From NCBI GenBank assembly GCA_036873135.1, contig JAPTYO010000007.1:17528763-17592762 (forward strand): a stretch of DNA of 64,000 nucleotides. The letters are read 5' to 3'. Positions 12,600-25,179 of the stretch are shown here, one piece after another. The notes under the pieces were generated by a model, which saw only the letters and a program-made list of their open reading frames with translations, did not search any database and was not told where the DNA came from. This DNA is from Clarkia xantiana subsp. parviflora (Eukaryota; Streptophyta; Magnoliopsida; Myrtales; Onagraceae). Numbering within the stretch: position 1 is the stretch's first letter; each line of letters begins with the position of its first letter. A program made the translations under genes and the position numbers.

Positions 12600-13608
12600 T
12601 TAAAACCCTGCTGTGGAAAACAAGGCAGAAATCACGTAACAGCATCACAACCAAACCCTACCTTTGAGAAAATCAGTCAATGCTCTGGAGATATGAATTG
12701 GTCGAACAACAGTTAAAATGACGGATTAACCCCAAATAAAACTTCTATTTTTCTTAATGGAGATGGAGAAGTGAGAGAGAAATGAAAAGGAACGCAGGAG
12801 AGAGATCAGTCAGTTTGTTGTGGAAAATATTAAAGTTTATTTTTTAAGTTGATGATAACTCCTTTGAGAATTACTACCCCATGCGACATAAGCATCCGAC
12901 TGGTGTGCGATACGGGTTAAAAGATCATATATCTCTTAGATTGTTACACCGCATTTAATTGTTAATATATAATATATATGAAAGTCTTTTTTTCCATTAA
13001 TATAACCTATTTATATACTTACTAAGTAGTTGAAAACAACTTCTAAAAAAATTTGGATATTAACCGTTATTAATTATGTAGTATTATACTAATACTAATT
13101 ATTTATCCGTGTGTGTCGTACGAGATTCTATTTTGATAAAAGTTTATATGCCCATTTTTTTGGAGGTGTTGTTATTATATATTATATTGTTAACTCAAAT
13201 AGAATTTTGTTTAGAAAATTTTAATGTATTAAAAGAACATAATTAAATTATTATTGATTAATTTGTTACGTAAATTATAAATATATGATATCTTATATCA
13301 TTCTAAATGTATTGACACACGCACGTGATATTTTATTTTTATGAAAATTTATATTATAATATCATTGAATTATGGTTTGCCCGATTTTTTTTTATATATA
13401 TTAAAATAGTAGTATATTGTATATACAACTTATTATTGATTAATTTGTTATTATGGTGTACGTAAATTAGAAATATATATTATATAATTAATATTTATTT
13501 CATTCTAAAGGTCTTGACATTTATTTACACACAAAAAAATGTCCATAAATCAGAGTACCGTAGTAAAATTTATGACTATTTAATTATAATATTTAAGAAA
13601 AATTAAAA

Positions 13609-13650
<42 letters not shown>

Positions 13651-14769
13651 ATTAAAATTATACAATAATATCTTCTGATCTAAATTTTTATAGTATATAT
13701 GGACATTTTAACTATTGAGCAAACTAAGGGAATAAACTAATGTAAGAGATAAAACTAAAACTTAAAGTGAAGTTTATAAGTTGTAAAACAAAACACCAAT
13801 GAAATGGAAAAAATTATCACTTGACTTGGAATTTTTTGTTTATATAACCAGAGGATATAAGGACATTAATACAATTTTTTTTTTTTTTTTTGCCAATTAG
13901 ATAGAATACTTTTTATATATATAATTAATTACAATTAGTACATCAATTTAAGAGATGTACTAGTTTAGCTCCTCGTCACATGTCATTCACATGCTTCTAT
14001 CGCATGGGCTAGTCCCTTTGCTTGGTATAATACAACATTATATTAAAAAATTACATGTTACCTTCTTTCATAGTACGTAAACATAAGAGATCATTTGATG
14101 CTACCTTTATAACCAATTACATTTTTTTTGTGGAGGTGTTGTTATTATATATTATATATATAAAGAAAAATGGTTAAGAATTCGACCGGAAACATTCATA
14201 TGTATTTATATATAGTTATTATTTATCATAATACTACTTTTTAGACATTTTAGTAACAGTTAGAGATTTTTATTAAAAATAATAATTAATAATCTGTATG
14301 GCCAAAAAATAAGTTTTTCATTACTCTTTTTTTTTTTTGTCAATTTTTTTGTCATTATTTATTCACGTTCTTTATAATAAAAAAATATGAAATCGTTATA
14401 AATGTATATATATAATTATGCGGAACAGTGATAAAATAAAACGAAACTTTTTTTGTTCGAAAAGAAGTAAAAAACAAGTAACAATAAGTCTACACTAATT
14501 AAAATTTATAGTTTGGCCAAAAAAAAAAATTAAAATTTATAGAAATTGTTCGAACTTAAGTTACACCAAGTCCACATTTACTTGATAATAATTCATGACT
14601 TTTATTGTTTGGCCAAGCTTTTTTTGCAACCACGCTAATTCATATTTACATTGGAAACCTCAAAATTTTAATTGCTTTGAATTTGAAACCTAAACTTTTT
14701 TTTGGTTGAAAAAAGAATAATATCAGAACATAGCGTTAGCACCGATTCAAAACAAATCGGTCCAAAACA
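12600..14769. other. AT-rich intergenic region upstream of the ROS1-like gene, with repeats
   Basis: No gene is seen. The first 250 bases probably hold the promoter. Direct repeats occur: GGAGGTGTTGTTATTATA at about 13162 and 14132, and TTGATTAATTTGTTA near 13254 and 13436. An (AT)n tract of about 35 bases starts at 13613. The rest is simple AT-rich sequence. Confidence 0.5.
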
Positions 14770-16300
14770 AATTAGTTGTGATATCTAATCAATCGGGGCT
14801 CACAGGCATCCACAATATCTTTCAAAGTGCAAAGTTGAGCTTCTCTTGGAGGCACACAATGAGTAACAAAATTAGTTTCTTGATGAACGCCAATCCCAGC
14901 CTTGACGTCAGCGACCGAATTAGCTTTTTGATAAACGTGTCTAAGTTTGTACATTCTTAACCTGAGCAAGAGGTTTCTACAATCCAAAATGAATGACATA
15001 AATTTCAAGTTAGCATAAGAACTATCTGAGATGAGTTGTTGAGCGACCAAAGCATCAGTATTAACATGTAGAGACTCAATTCTCAAGCTAAGAGCAGGAG
15101 AGATCCCATCTCGGATAGCCCAAAGCTCTGCAACAAAACTATTTGCAAACCCCAAATTTCTAGAAAAACTCGAAATTCAATTCCCATTAGAGTCACGAAT
15201 GACTCCCCATGCGCCCGCTTTTTCTCGGGTTGCCGTGGGATGCTCCATCCGTGTTGAGTTTCTTCCCCTCGTGGTGTACCATCGCTTCCTGAATTTTTTT
15301 TTGCTCGAGAAAAAGAGACATGAAACACACTATTAAAAGATATGGTCCTTTGGAAGACAAAATAATTTATATTATTCCAAAGGTTCAAGGTTATAGGAAA
15401 ATAAGGCCCTCAAATCCACACCCTGCATAAGTCTATCCTTATCATTGCAATTAAGCTTAATCCATTCGTCCAAAGGCAATCTAAAGGAAGCCCTAAAGCT
15501 TGTTGGGACGGAGCATCCTGCCCACAATTTTCATGCCGGTGCACAACCCCTAAAAATATGATCAATGTTTTCAATATCAATAGAGCAGACAGGGCACACA
15601 GGGTTGATGTTACACCCTCTTCGGTTTAGAATGAGGCAAGTGACTAACCGACCTCTAAAACCAAGCAAAATAAAGTACTGTATCTGAGGGGTAGTGGGAT
15701 CTTCCAAATTCAACCCCAATTTGAGATAGTATGGGGAATTAGGGGTCGGGAGAGTGCCTCATAAGCCGAGGCATTGGTGAAGTTCCCCGATCTGGAAAGT
15801 CTCCAAATACAAGTGTCTTGCAAATGATTAAATGCTTCCTGGTATGCTTCTAATGGAATCAACAATGGCAGTAGGGAATATAATAGAAAGAGCCTCTAAA
15901 TTTCAGTTTCCATTCTGAAAAATGTTTTTGACTTTCCAATCATATTCGTGAACCAAAAGAGGGTCATGCACACACAATCTCAAGGGTCAAATATCATTCA
16001 ACATATTAATGTTATTTCCATTTGCAACCATCCACCTCATTCCCAGATAGAGGGTATTAAAACCTTCCTGGATAGCCCTCAAATTGTAAAGGGTCCGAGC
16101 AGAAGGGGATGTGAATTGTCTAGCAATCCTATTGATCAGAAGTTCAGACCAAGGGACTTTAATCGTCTTAAGTCTCCACACTAATCCTCCAAGAAGGGCT
16201 TTATTTCTCATTTTAGAGGTTCGAATACCTAATCCACCAAAGAGCAAATGGTTTAGTGAGATCACCCCAACCTTTATTAACTACTCTAGTTATATTCAAT
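14770..16300 (-). mobile_element. Decayed LINE (non-LTR retrotransposon), 3' part of the polymerase ORF
   Basis: Read on the minus strand, three fragments appear in the order expected at the end of a plant LINE ORF2. At 16265-15987 is a stretch with GGLGIRTSKMRNKALLGG, typical of the region after the reverse-transcriptase core. At 15719-15531 is a zinc-binding zf-RVT module (CPVC ... DHIFRGC). At 15155-14772 is an RNase H-like domain (FVAELWAIRDGI, HVNTDALVAQQLI). They lie in different frames with stops between, so the element is dead. The 5' part is missing and no clear tail or target duplication was found. Confidence 0.85.
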
Positions 16301-16991
16301 GAATAACATATGTTTGAAACAAATAAATAATCTTTTATATGTGGGCCCAACTTCACTAGCCCATTTAGCTACATGCATCTTTTAAATTAAGTCTACTATA
16401 TTTATAAATTGTCAAATAAAAACATTGAAGATAAATTATTTAAAGTGTGAATAAATGTGTTATATGACAATGTAATATGGTGTAATATGGTTTAGTGTAT
16501 TATATTTTAATTAGAAGTCTATGTTTCAAGCTCCATTCTTAGTTTTTTAAATAGAAAAAATATTTATAATCAACACTTTACTCGCAAATCATGAATTCAT
16601 GAATTGATCTAATATAAATTGAAATTATTCTAAATATAGCACCTAAAACATTACATAGGAAAAAATATACAAATTAAATAAAATCCGTTTTAAATATTTA
16701 AGCATTATAAATACTCTAAATATATAATGGCGCCAAAAGAAACCATTGTACTTAAAAAAAAAAAACATGTGAAAAAGTCCTATTGGCCCTTGGGTATATA
16801 TATATATATAATAACAAAAGCAATAAAGATTTTGGTTTAGTCCACGTGAACTGTCATTTTACTCATAGAGTTTGGTTTAGTTTGGTTTAAGAATTAAACC
16901 AGAAAAGACACACCACAGTATTAGAATGGCTTGTTGAGACAGAGTTGAGTCAATTACCCTTAGCTTTATAGGGTGACTTGTTAGTCCTTAA
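16301..16991. other. AT-rich spacer
   Basis: No coding signal. It contains a short (TA)n tract at about 16796-16810. The last bases (TAA at 16989-16991) form the target duplication of the adjacent MITE. Confidence 0.5.
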
Positions 16992-17738
16992 GGGGGCGTT
17001 TGGATGGACGTAATGTGAGATTACTTGAAATGTGAGATTACAAGTAATGTGAGTTGTAATGTGAGATTACTCGAAATGTTAGATTACAGTGTTTGGTTGT
17101 GTTGTAATGTGGAGTGTAATGTTAGATTACAATGGTATGTGTTGTAATGTGCATTGTAATGTGACTTTATTATTATTATATTAATTTATAAAGAGTGTAT
17201 TATATCTTAATATGATAAGATTTAAAAAATAAAAATAAAAAAAGTTGACAACAACTAACTTCTTAAAGTTTATGTTTTGTGGTTAATACTATCGTCATTT
17301 ATGAATTCTAAAAACAAAATATGTAAACTCAATATGCACAACTATTAAAATTCTAATAGTTAAAGCATTATATGTAGTTTTAGAAGATAATTTTCATAAA
17401 AAAATGCATTGAAAAAACTTTACTCATTTTATACGAACATCATGTGCATTATTATTTATTAGAATAATGAGTTATGAAGTAGATAAAAAATAAAAAAACT
17501 ACTAATAATAACAAATTATTATCATAATAAGCTATAATGATAATACAAAGTATTTTGTCTATTTAATAAATATTAATAAAATAATAGCATTACGTAATGT
17601 TGGACGTAATCTCACATTACATCCGTTTTTTGATGTAATCTCACATTACGTCGTTTGGCAAACTAAACAACGTAATGTTGATGTAATGTGGGACGTAATG
17701 TGAGATACATCCCACATTACATCCATCCAAACACCCCC
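16992..17738. mobile_element. Tourist-like (PIF/Harbinger) MITE, intact copy
   Basis: Terminal inverted repeats GGGGGCGTTTGGATGGACGT and, at the other end, its inverse (ATCCATCCAAACACCCCC), are flanked by the 3-base duplication TAA (16989-16991 and 17739-17741), the PIF/Harbinger hallmark. The subterminal region repeats GTAATGTGAGATTAC many times in both orientations. There is no coding capacity in 747 bases. Other copies lie at 1490-1990 (decayed) and 35573-39868 (split by a Helitron). Confidence 0.9.
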
Positions 17739-17741
17739 TAA

Positions 17742-18375
17742 ATGTTTGGTCATGTGGGGTATCTGGTTAGAAAGGAAAGCGATTATTTTTAATAGAAAGC
17801 TCCCTTGTTCGATGTCTGTAATAGAATTTATTAACTTTGCATACACTGATAATCTTAACTCTTTCAAATCCGATGTTACACCAGTCACCAGGGTCTCCAC
17901 CATCCCACCCTTGATCGGTAGACCGGCAACCTCATTGCACGTTCGACCCACCTTAGTGTGTGATGGGGTCGTACGACATCATAGTAGTACTCCCTACGGA
18001 GCAGCAGTTTTACTAGACGAGAGTGGGATAATCTCTGCGGTTTCAATTACTTCATAAGCACGTGATAACCCTCTTTTTCTGAAGGCATTTCTTGTCGGGC
18101 AGGGTTGCTGTTGGCTAGGTCATCCAGACAGGATTTCCATATAATGTTTACCGGTTCGACCTCTTTGCTGGACCATATTTACTTCTCATCCTCAAGCTGC
18201 ATCCCTTCACTATTTGGCGTTATCCAGGATATTATATTTCTTTTATATATTGTTAATGTTGTTATCAGATTTGTACCTAGAGCACATGTTCATCTAGCCC
18301 CATGATGTAGTTTCCTCTGAAGCTACTACTGATATAACTGGATGCTGGTTTTCTCCTGACCTTCCTCATTTCATG
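17742..18375 (+). mobile_element. LINE 3' end remnant (RNase H-like), plus strand
   Basis: The open stretch 17746-18057 reads MWGIWLERKAIIFNRK, the common plant LINE sequence just before the RNase H domain, then DGVVRHHSSTPYGAAVLLDESG, which resembles the first RNase H strand (D-G...A-x-V-x-R/D-x-x-G). Weak homology continues in another frame to about 18375 (PDLPHFMKRPY). It abuts the Tourist-like MITE, so the MITE may have landed inside the LINE; the left part was not recognised. Confidence 0.6.
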
Positions 18376-18774
18376 AAAAGGCCATATGAAACGGTGTCGT
18401 GTTTTTTCTTTATCGCACTTATAATATACGACATGATTAACGATAAAAAAAACTATGTAAATGATGTAACGTTTAACACGTCATCCTTTAATCAATAGAT
18501 TAAGGGTTCACCCTCATTAAGACTTTTAAAATTAAAAAATATTCATATCCAGCATTTTATCCCTAATATGATTTTTTTTTATTTTAATATCCAATTGATA
18601 AATCACAAACTTCTAGATATGTAAAATCTACATATTTCTTATTGAAACATGTACTTTTTGTACGAATCTCAAACTATCAATCATGAGCGAATTTAGATGT
18701 TTATAATAGATAGGAGTATGCAATATAAATTTATTTGTTTGCGAAGATTTAAAAGATAACCGTATTTTATTAGG

Positions 18775-20030
18775 AAAATTATATATATAACATTTTTTTA
18801 AAGATTGTTTCTGGTACTAACATGTTTTAAAATGTACAACATGTTTCAAAACGATAATAATTGATATTTAATTTATCCAAAATTGTTGTTAAATACATTT
18901 CAAATGAACAAAATCAATTGTGTACTTTTCAAAGGTATCGCAACTAAATACTAGTGGATTATACAAATGTTACGATGAGTCAAATCGGATTAAAACCGAT
19001 TGTGGATCATTTGAATCTCAATCGAGTCGGAACACTTTGTAATACTAGTTTAAGTTATTAGGTCTTGAGTTTAATATTTAGAAAATTATTCGGTTAATTT
19101 TGTAAAATTAAAATGTATTTGCCAACTATAGATGGATGGAGAAACTATTAGTTGGATCGAGTCCGCCACGTGGATATGGACTCGGCCAATAAAAAAGTGA
19201 CAACACATTAATGGTATGATAGAAATAAAAATCATAATGTAGAGAATAAAAATAAGTTTATTAATTATTCTCACTATACATTAATTACCATTAGTAACAA
19301 AAAAAAATATTAATTGTGATAAGATTTATTTTTATTTATTATTAATAAATATATACATAATAAGCAAATCTAATAATAAATATTACATATTATAATTAAT
19401 AATAATAAAATAACATTTTTCATATACAATATAGCATAGTTGTTACTATTTTTGTGATTTTTTTTCATCTAAAAACCTATTGGGCGTGGTGAACCCTAAA
19501 AGACAACTGACACTTGCCCTTTAGGGTTCACCACGTTCAATAGGTTTTTAAAAAAATCACAAAACTAGTCACACTTGTATTATATTTACACATTATAAAA
19601 TTATTTTTATTTATATTTTTTTTAAGAAAAAAACATATTATGCATAAAATATTTTTAACAATTATTTTATCCATTATGCCCAACCGAGTGGGTAAATGTG
19701 GGTAGAATAGGATGTAAACTTTAAATATCTTAATCAAAATATTTTAATATAAATTAATTTAATAAATATATTAGTAATTATAATTAATATTTAGAGAGAG
19801 AAGAATACCATTTTTTATTCTATACATTATGATTTTTAGTTCTATTATATCATTAATGTGTTGTCACTTTTTTATTGGCCGAGTCCATATCCTACGTGGC
19901 GGCACGGTCTAATTAATAATTTCTCAGATGGATGGTTGATGGAAGTAATAATTACTATTGTTTTGAAACATGTTGTACATTTTAAAACCAGTTTTTACAA
20001 ACATATTATATAATCTACATCATTTTCCTT
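18775..20030. mobile_element. Nested foldback element with three levels of inverted repeats
   Basis: Outer arms at about 18775-18860 and 19945-20030 share AACATGTTTTAAAATGTACAA and its inverse, like the arms at 4301-4823. Middle arms at about 19150-19270 and 19795-19925 share GACTCGGCCAATAAAAAAGTG in opposite orientation. The innermost pair at 19455-19505 and 19515-19555 carries GGTGAACCCTAAAAG versus TTTAGGGTTCACCACG. The whole is AT-rich and non-coding. It reads as at least one MITE inserted into another foldback element. Confidence 0.7.
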
Positions 20031-20119
20031 ATTAATTGGACATCCATATGGGATATTTGATTAGAGTAACTACTATTCATGATTTAGTAGAAAAGGAGCT
20101 CAATAATAAAATTTACAAC

Positions 20120-20242
20120 CACCCGTAGTAGTGGTTTAGTGGTCAAGTGCGCTTACTCCCATGTGGTTTGGCTTCGAGTTATTAGATTCGAAACCTCCCA
20201 AGGGTGTCACCTATCGGTGACTTGTTATAAAAATATCAATAC
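20120..20242 (+). mobile_element. tRNA-derived SINE with a 13-base target duplication
   Basis: This 123-base element is bounded by identical TAAAATTTACAAC at 20107-20119 and 20243-20255. It has a pol III box A (TGGTTTAGTGG, 20132-20142) and box B (GATTCGAAACC, 20185-20195), spaced as in a tRNA. It ends in an A/T-rich tail after GGTGACTTG. There is no foldable complete tRNA cloverleaf, so it is a SINE rather than a tRNA gene. The perfect duplication suggests a fairly young insertion. Confidence 0.88.
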
Positions 20243-20979
20243 TAAAATTTACAACATTTTTCTTGAAATAAAAGTTCAAAACTTAAAATTGATTGAAAAA
20301 AATCTCAGAAGAATTTGAAGTATATTTTTCTTTAAAAATAAACTTATATAGTAATAAAATATTTAATAGCGAATGACGTTTGTCAACTCATTTTTCATAT
20401 GGCCCACTAGTGTTGTCTATGTATTAAAATCTAAATCTACCAATCATCAGGTAGGTCCAGTAATTACTAGAAATAGAAAAATTTCCCTAAATGCCACTCC
20501 CCCGTAAACCAATAACCAAAAAGCCCTTTGAGATAAACTTTTAACAAAAAGACCCCTTAGCCCGACTGGCTGTTGGGCTTTTCCAAAAACCGATGCAAGT
20601 TATCATCTCACTCCTCACTCATGTCCCATCTCTCCTCTCTCTCTCTCTCTCTCTCGATTCCTTCCCCTCTTTTTCGGACCTCTTTTTCTCCTCTCTTTTT
20701 TTTTTGTGAAAATCTTCATATCATCCTTTTTTTTGGGTAAATTATCATCTTTCTTCTTTTCTCTACATATATATACTAATATATTATTATTATATGGTCA
20801 CCATTAATTAAGTTATTTATATATATAAGAAAAATAAAATGTTTATAATTATATATATACTTATATTAAATTATTTAGTGTATAATTTTTTTAAAAAAAA
20901 TACTAAAACTACTCTTAAATTCATGTTATTAATTATAGTATTTTTAGGTAAATTTAAGTTAAATTAAAATTTCGTTGAT

Positions 20980-21170
20980 TTCGAACCGTTCAAGATACAA
21001 GGTATATAATTAATCGCAATTAAAATTTCAGACCGTGCAAGATTCAATGTATGCAATTAATCGCAATTAAAATTTATCTGAGTTCGAATCGTTCAAGATT
21101 CAATGTATGCAATTAATTGCAATTAAAATTTCGGATCGTTCGAGATTCAATGTATGTATTTAATCGAAAA
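20980..21170 (+). repeat. Tandem repeat of about 45-50 bases inside the foldback element
   Basis: Four diverged units contain CGTTCAAGATTCAATGTATG or close variants followed by AATTAATCGCAATTAAAATT. They lie in the unpaired core of the 20476-22349 element, just before the GC-richer segment. Confidence 0.7.
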
Positions 21171-21184
21171 TTTTCGCTGATTTT

Positions 21185-21365
21185 TAACAGACGCTTGACG
21201 CGGAGCTGGCGAACGAAGATACCAGTTGATACAGGTGGCTGGCAGTTTCAGTGGCAGAGCCATCTCTATCTCCTGCGAGATATCGCCGGTGGTCATCAAA
21301 GCCATATCTGTTGAAGAACAGACGCTTGACACGGATCCGACGACTAAAGGTAGCATGCGGTACGG
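21185..21365. other. GC-richer segment inside a foldback element, possible captured gene fragment
   Basis: About 180 bases with clearly higher GC than the surrounding AT-rich arms are open in several frames. CAGACGCTTGAC occurs twice in direct orientation (near 21190 and 21320). I do not recognise a protein on either strand. Its position and composition fit a transduplicated host fragment as in Pack-MULEs, but the source is unknown. Confidence 0.35.
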
Positions 21366-23155
21366 ACATATAAAATTTATTCGTGAATTTGCACAATGGT
21401 ATTTTATGGTTCAAAATTTTTATTCTTTCGTTTACTTTTTAAAATTTTAGACTTATATTTTATTTAAAAATAGTGTTTCAACATATTACAAATAGTCAGT
21501 ATAAATTTCATCGAACATTAATTTGTTAATTATAAATATTCGGTAAGTCACCCGCGCGATGCGCAGAAAATGCACATAGTTATAAAAAAAACTAAATAGT
21601 AAATCATATTATTGTTTTACTAATAATAAAATTCATGTTATTCATAATAGTATTTTCAAGTAAATTTATGTTATATTACTAATATAAAAATATTAGCGTA
21701 CGAAAAATTCAAAAATATGTATATATATAATATATGGTTGGTTCGGCAAATACGTAAATTTTCAAGGTATTATTCATAATCAGACATGATAATTATAACT
21801 TTTTTCTTAAAATCTTTTAGAATGAGTGAACAGTTGAACGTATAAATATATGATACTAAATTTTCCGAACCAACCATATATATATATATTATTGAATATT
21901 CGTACGCAAATCCTTATATATTAGTAATATAACTTTTAATATATTTTTTAAAAAAATTCTACAATAAATAATTTAATCGAAGTATATATATAATTATAAA
22001 CATTTTATTTTTCTTATATATATAAATAACTTAATTAATGGTGACCATATAATAATAATATGTTAGTATATATATGTAGAGAAAAGAAGAAAGATGATAA
22101 TTTACCAAAAATAAAAAAGATGATAGGAAGATTTTCAACAAAAAAAAAAAAAAAAGGAAAAAAGAGGGGAAGGAATCGAGAGAGAGAGAGGAGAGATGGG
22201 ACATGATTGAGGAGTGAGATGATAACTTGCATCGGTTTTTGGAAAAGCCCAACAGCCAGTCGGGCTAAGGGTTCGTTTTGTTAAAAGTTTATCTCAAAGG
22301 GCTTTTTGGTTATTGGTTTATGGGAGAGTGGCAATTAGAGAAATTTTTCGAAGAAATACTATAAAAACAATAGTTGTCTACCCCAGTTGATCGATCACAA
22401 TTCACAACTTTCTAGGTATGTAAAATCTAACTATCTCTTATTGAAACATGTACGTTTTTGTATGAATCTCAAACAGTCAAACTGTTAGTCTTATTAACTC
22501 CATAGTAGTACACTAGTACTAGATATACTATAACTATATTATATTTTTTCACCTTCCCCGATCATAGCTATTTTTTAGTTTAATAATTACAAATTTCCAT
22601 CACGATTTTACTTTTTTCCACTAACGGTTATACTCATTTACCCATATATTTTAATTCTATCTATAATGGAATGTCTAAATCTAGTAATAAGCTTGGGTGG
22701 GAGTGGGATGAACGGACATTTTTTTTATTAAAAAAAAAAGGACCCAAATCCAAATTTCGGAATCTCTAAGTCATATCCGGCGTCCAAATTTAGACAAAAA
22801 ATCTCGCCTGTGTCGGACTTTTGTAATTTGAAACTGGCTTGGAACAACCTAATATTTACGCAAACTTTATTTTAAAAAACACGGTATATCATCACAGATG
22901 AGAGGTAATAATAATAATAATATTATAAAGAATTATGAACCTTTATTCTCATATATCTACGCGAAACTTGTACGTGTTAGCCAAATCTGCCCGTGCTAGA
23001 CCGCGTGTGAGGTCTGGTGGTTCCGTCTCATTAGCAGTTATTATTAGAATATATATACTTGAAATATTAATATAATAATAAACCAAATGAGCGACCTGAG
23101 TTAGACCAAAAGGACAATGTAATGTCTATATGTGATTTAAATATTCCTTAATCTT

Positions 23156-23184
23156 ATCCTAATCCTAATCCTAATCCTAATCCT
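23156..23184. repeat. Short (CCTAAT)n array, telomere-like but not canonical
   Basis: About five consecutive TCCTAA units. The plant telomere unit is CCCTAAA, so this is only similar; it is probably a microsatellite. Confidence 0.7.
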
Positions 23185-24149
23185 CTAAATGTGTAAAGGT
23201 TTAGTATGTTTCACAAGTTAAATTAAATTGCGGAGTGTTTCTCTGTAGCATAGTTAGTTCCAGATTGATGTGTAAGATCTCAGTTTAAATTTTGACCAAC
23301 TTTAACGTTTTCATGTCCCTATACATTAAGTAGGAAGAAGGAATGTGACACATTTACGGAGTCTAGAGCGTGCATATCTAAAGAAATATAAGTGTGGTTG
23401 ATTAAATTTAATAACTATATAAAAAAAAAGTAGAGATATAAATAAATTTTAGAGTTTCTTTATATATATATGTAACGAATACTCTATTATTGTATTATCA
23501 CGATGGTCAATTATGTGTATTAATTATTAAACTTAAAACGTACAAACAAAGTCTGCATCATATAAGTCGGGTGTGGAGATTAAGATTTTACCGTTTAAGT
23601 AATTAATGAAGTGCAGAGAATCTCTAATGAGTTAATGATAAAACATAAAAGCGCACCGCCTGGGGGCATTTTCGTCAATTTTTTGTTGGGCCAATCAACG
23701 ACACAGTTCCATACGTGGCAGATGAGTCGTGACAATTGGCACGTGACTTTTGTGGTCACTGAACGCGTCTGTCGCCGTTTCGTGTTGTTAGGTTCGATTA
23801 CAAACGCAAATGCGGTCTTCCGTTTGTTGTTATCCGTTGAGAATGCATTGACTTAACAATTTATATATTCATTATAGGTTAAATATTTTTTCTACCTTAT
23901 ATTTAATCAAAGTTACTCTTAATATTATTATTATTTTTACATCTTTGGTGTCATATATTTACATTTTGTAAACTTTTTATGCATATGTTAATTGACCGTT
24001 AAGTACTCATATACAAATCACGTGACTTTTCATCAAGTTTTATTTTGTTCAGTTTAGTTCCTGATATTTTCTCCGGTCAGCTAATCTTCTTCTGACCACC
24101 GTCTAAAGTCTTCAGGCCACCGCACAAGGGCACAACACCATCCAAGCCC

Positions 24150-24560
24150 GTCGATAAGTATTGGACTGCTCTGACTGGACCACATAGGGTCCGGATCGGA
24201 GCCACAGAGCTCCGGATCGGAGCACTATGACTCTTTTCGGGGCCACAAAGCTCAGTTCAGAGCTCTATGGCTCTGGTTGGGTCCACAAAGCTTCATATCA
24301 GAGCTCTATGGCTCTAATCGAGGCCACATAGCTCCAGATGCCTTAGCTAGAGCCTTAGAAGGCTCCGAATGAGCCATATGTGGCTCAATCGGAGCCAAGG
24401 TGCCTTGATCAGATCATCAGAGGGCTCCAGATCAGGGCATCTTGGCTCCGACTGAGCGACAAAGCTTCGATCTGGAGCCTTATTGGTCAGAGCTATAGAG
24501 CTCTGATCTGGATCTTTGTAGATCCGATCGGAGCCGTCCGACCTCGAATGGTGGTTGCCG
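24150..24560. repeat. GC-rich degenerate repeat based on GGAGCCAC / AGAGCTCTGAT
   Basis: Words such as GATCGGAGCCACA, AGAGCTCTATGGCTC and their complements recur at irregular spacing, giving many short palindromes. Composition differs sharply from the flanks. No coding domain is recognised; it may be part of an unclassified transposon. Confidence 0.5.
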
Positions 24561-25179
24561 GTGGGCTTGGGTGGTTTCTAGCGGCCTTGTGTGATGGATG
24601 TCAGCCTTGTGTTGTGGCTAGAATACTTTGGGCGATGTCCTGAAGAAGATTGGCTGGCCGGATAGACAAATATATAATCAACATGTTTATCCTTAAAGTT
24701 ACAATATCCACTTTGTGGAGATAATATTTTACCTACCAAGATACATGGTCAGCCGAATCTAGCATACATTGGGTCGTTTGTGTGCCTCATTCCGTATAGT
24801 TAATGAGTTAGCCCAATAAGTTAATGAGTTAGCCCAATAGGGCACTAACTCATAGTAATTTCGATGATTGCCTTGTTATCATGTTGATTTTTGAATTAAC
24901 TTACACACAATTGGGCTTGATTAATGGACTACCATGAAGAGCGGGTCAATTAACCCAATGACCAATAGAAATCAAGACGGCCCCGCGGGCCAGTGGGTAC
25001 CCATGATCTGTTGACACCCCTAAAAATGAATTCTTGTATCAATTGATAGTGATATTGAGTTAACAACCTTATGTCGTTAATATTGTGATTCTTGTTCTGA
25101 ATCCAAAGATCATTAACTGGATATTGCATGTTGTTGAGTAAGTCACATATCTATTGGAATGTTAAAAAAAACATAATGT

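Larger units (their letters stand above)
20476..22349. mobile_element. Large foldback / Pack-MULE-like element, 1.9 kb
   Basis: Long arms are inverted copies. GAAAAATTTCCC at the left pairs with GAGAAATTTTTC at the right, and TTATCTCAAAGGGCTTTTTG, GATGATAACTTGCATCGG and a CT/GA microsatellite occur in both arms. Pairing continues inwards to about 20920 and 21940, and again near 21700 and 21880. Flanks CTAGAAATA (20467-20475) and GAAGAAATA (22350-22358) are an imperfect 9-base duplication, typical of Mutator-like elements. The core holds a tandem repeat (20980-21170) and a GC-richer segment (21185-21365). Confidence 0.8.
22359..25179. other. Intergenic region, no gene recognised
   Basis: No supportable coding exon is seen. 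The open frames at 23611-23856 and 24380-24643 have no recognisable domain. A short CCTAAT array lies at 23156-23184, and a GC-rich internally repetitive stretch lies at 24150-24560. Confidence 0.5.

Noticed and set aside
20120..20242. tRNA gene
   Set aside because: Box A and box B are present, but no acceptor stem or anticodon arm forms, and a 13-base target duplication shows it is a SINE.
21541..21575. Second Helitron 3' hairpin (CCCGCGCGATGCGC)
   Set aside because: The hairpin is imperfect and no CTRR end follows at the right distance on either strand.
23156..23184. Interstitial telomere
   Set aside because: The unit is CCTAAT, not the plant telomere CCCTAAA, and the tract is under 30 bases.
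24380..24643. 87-codon plus-strand frame in the GC-rich block
   Set aside because: GC-rich repeats have few stops; no domain and no splice or start context.
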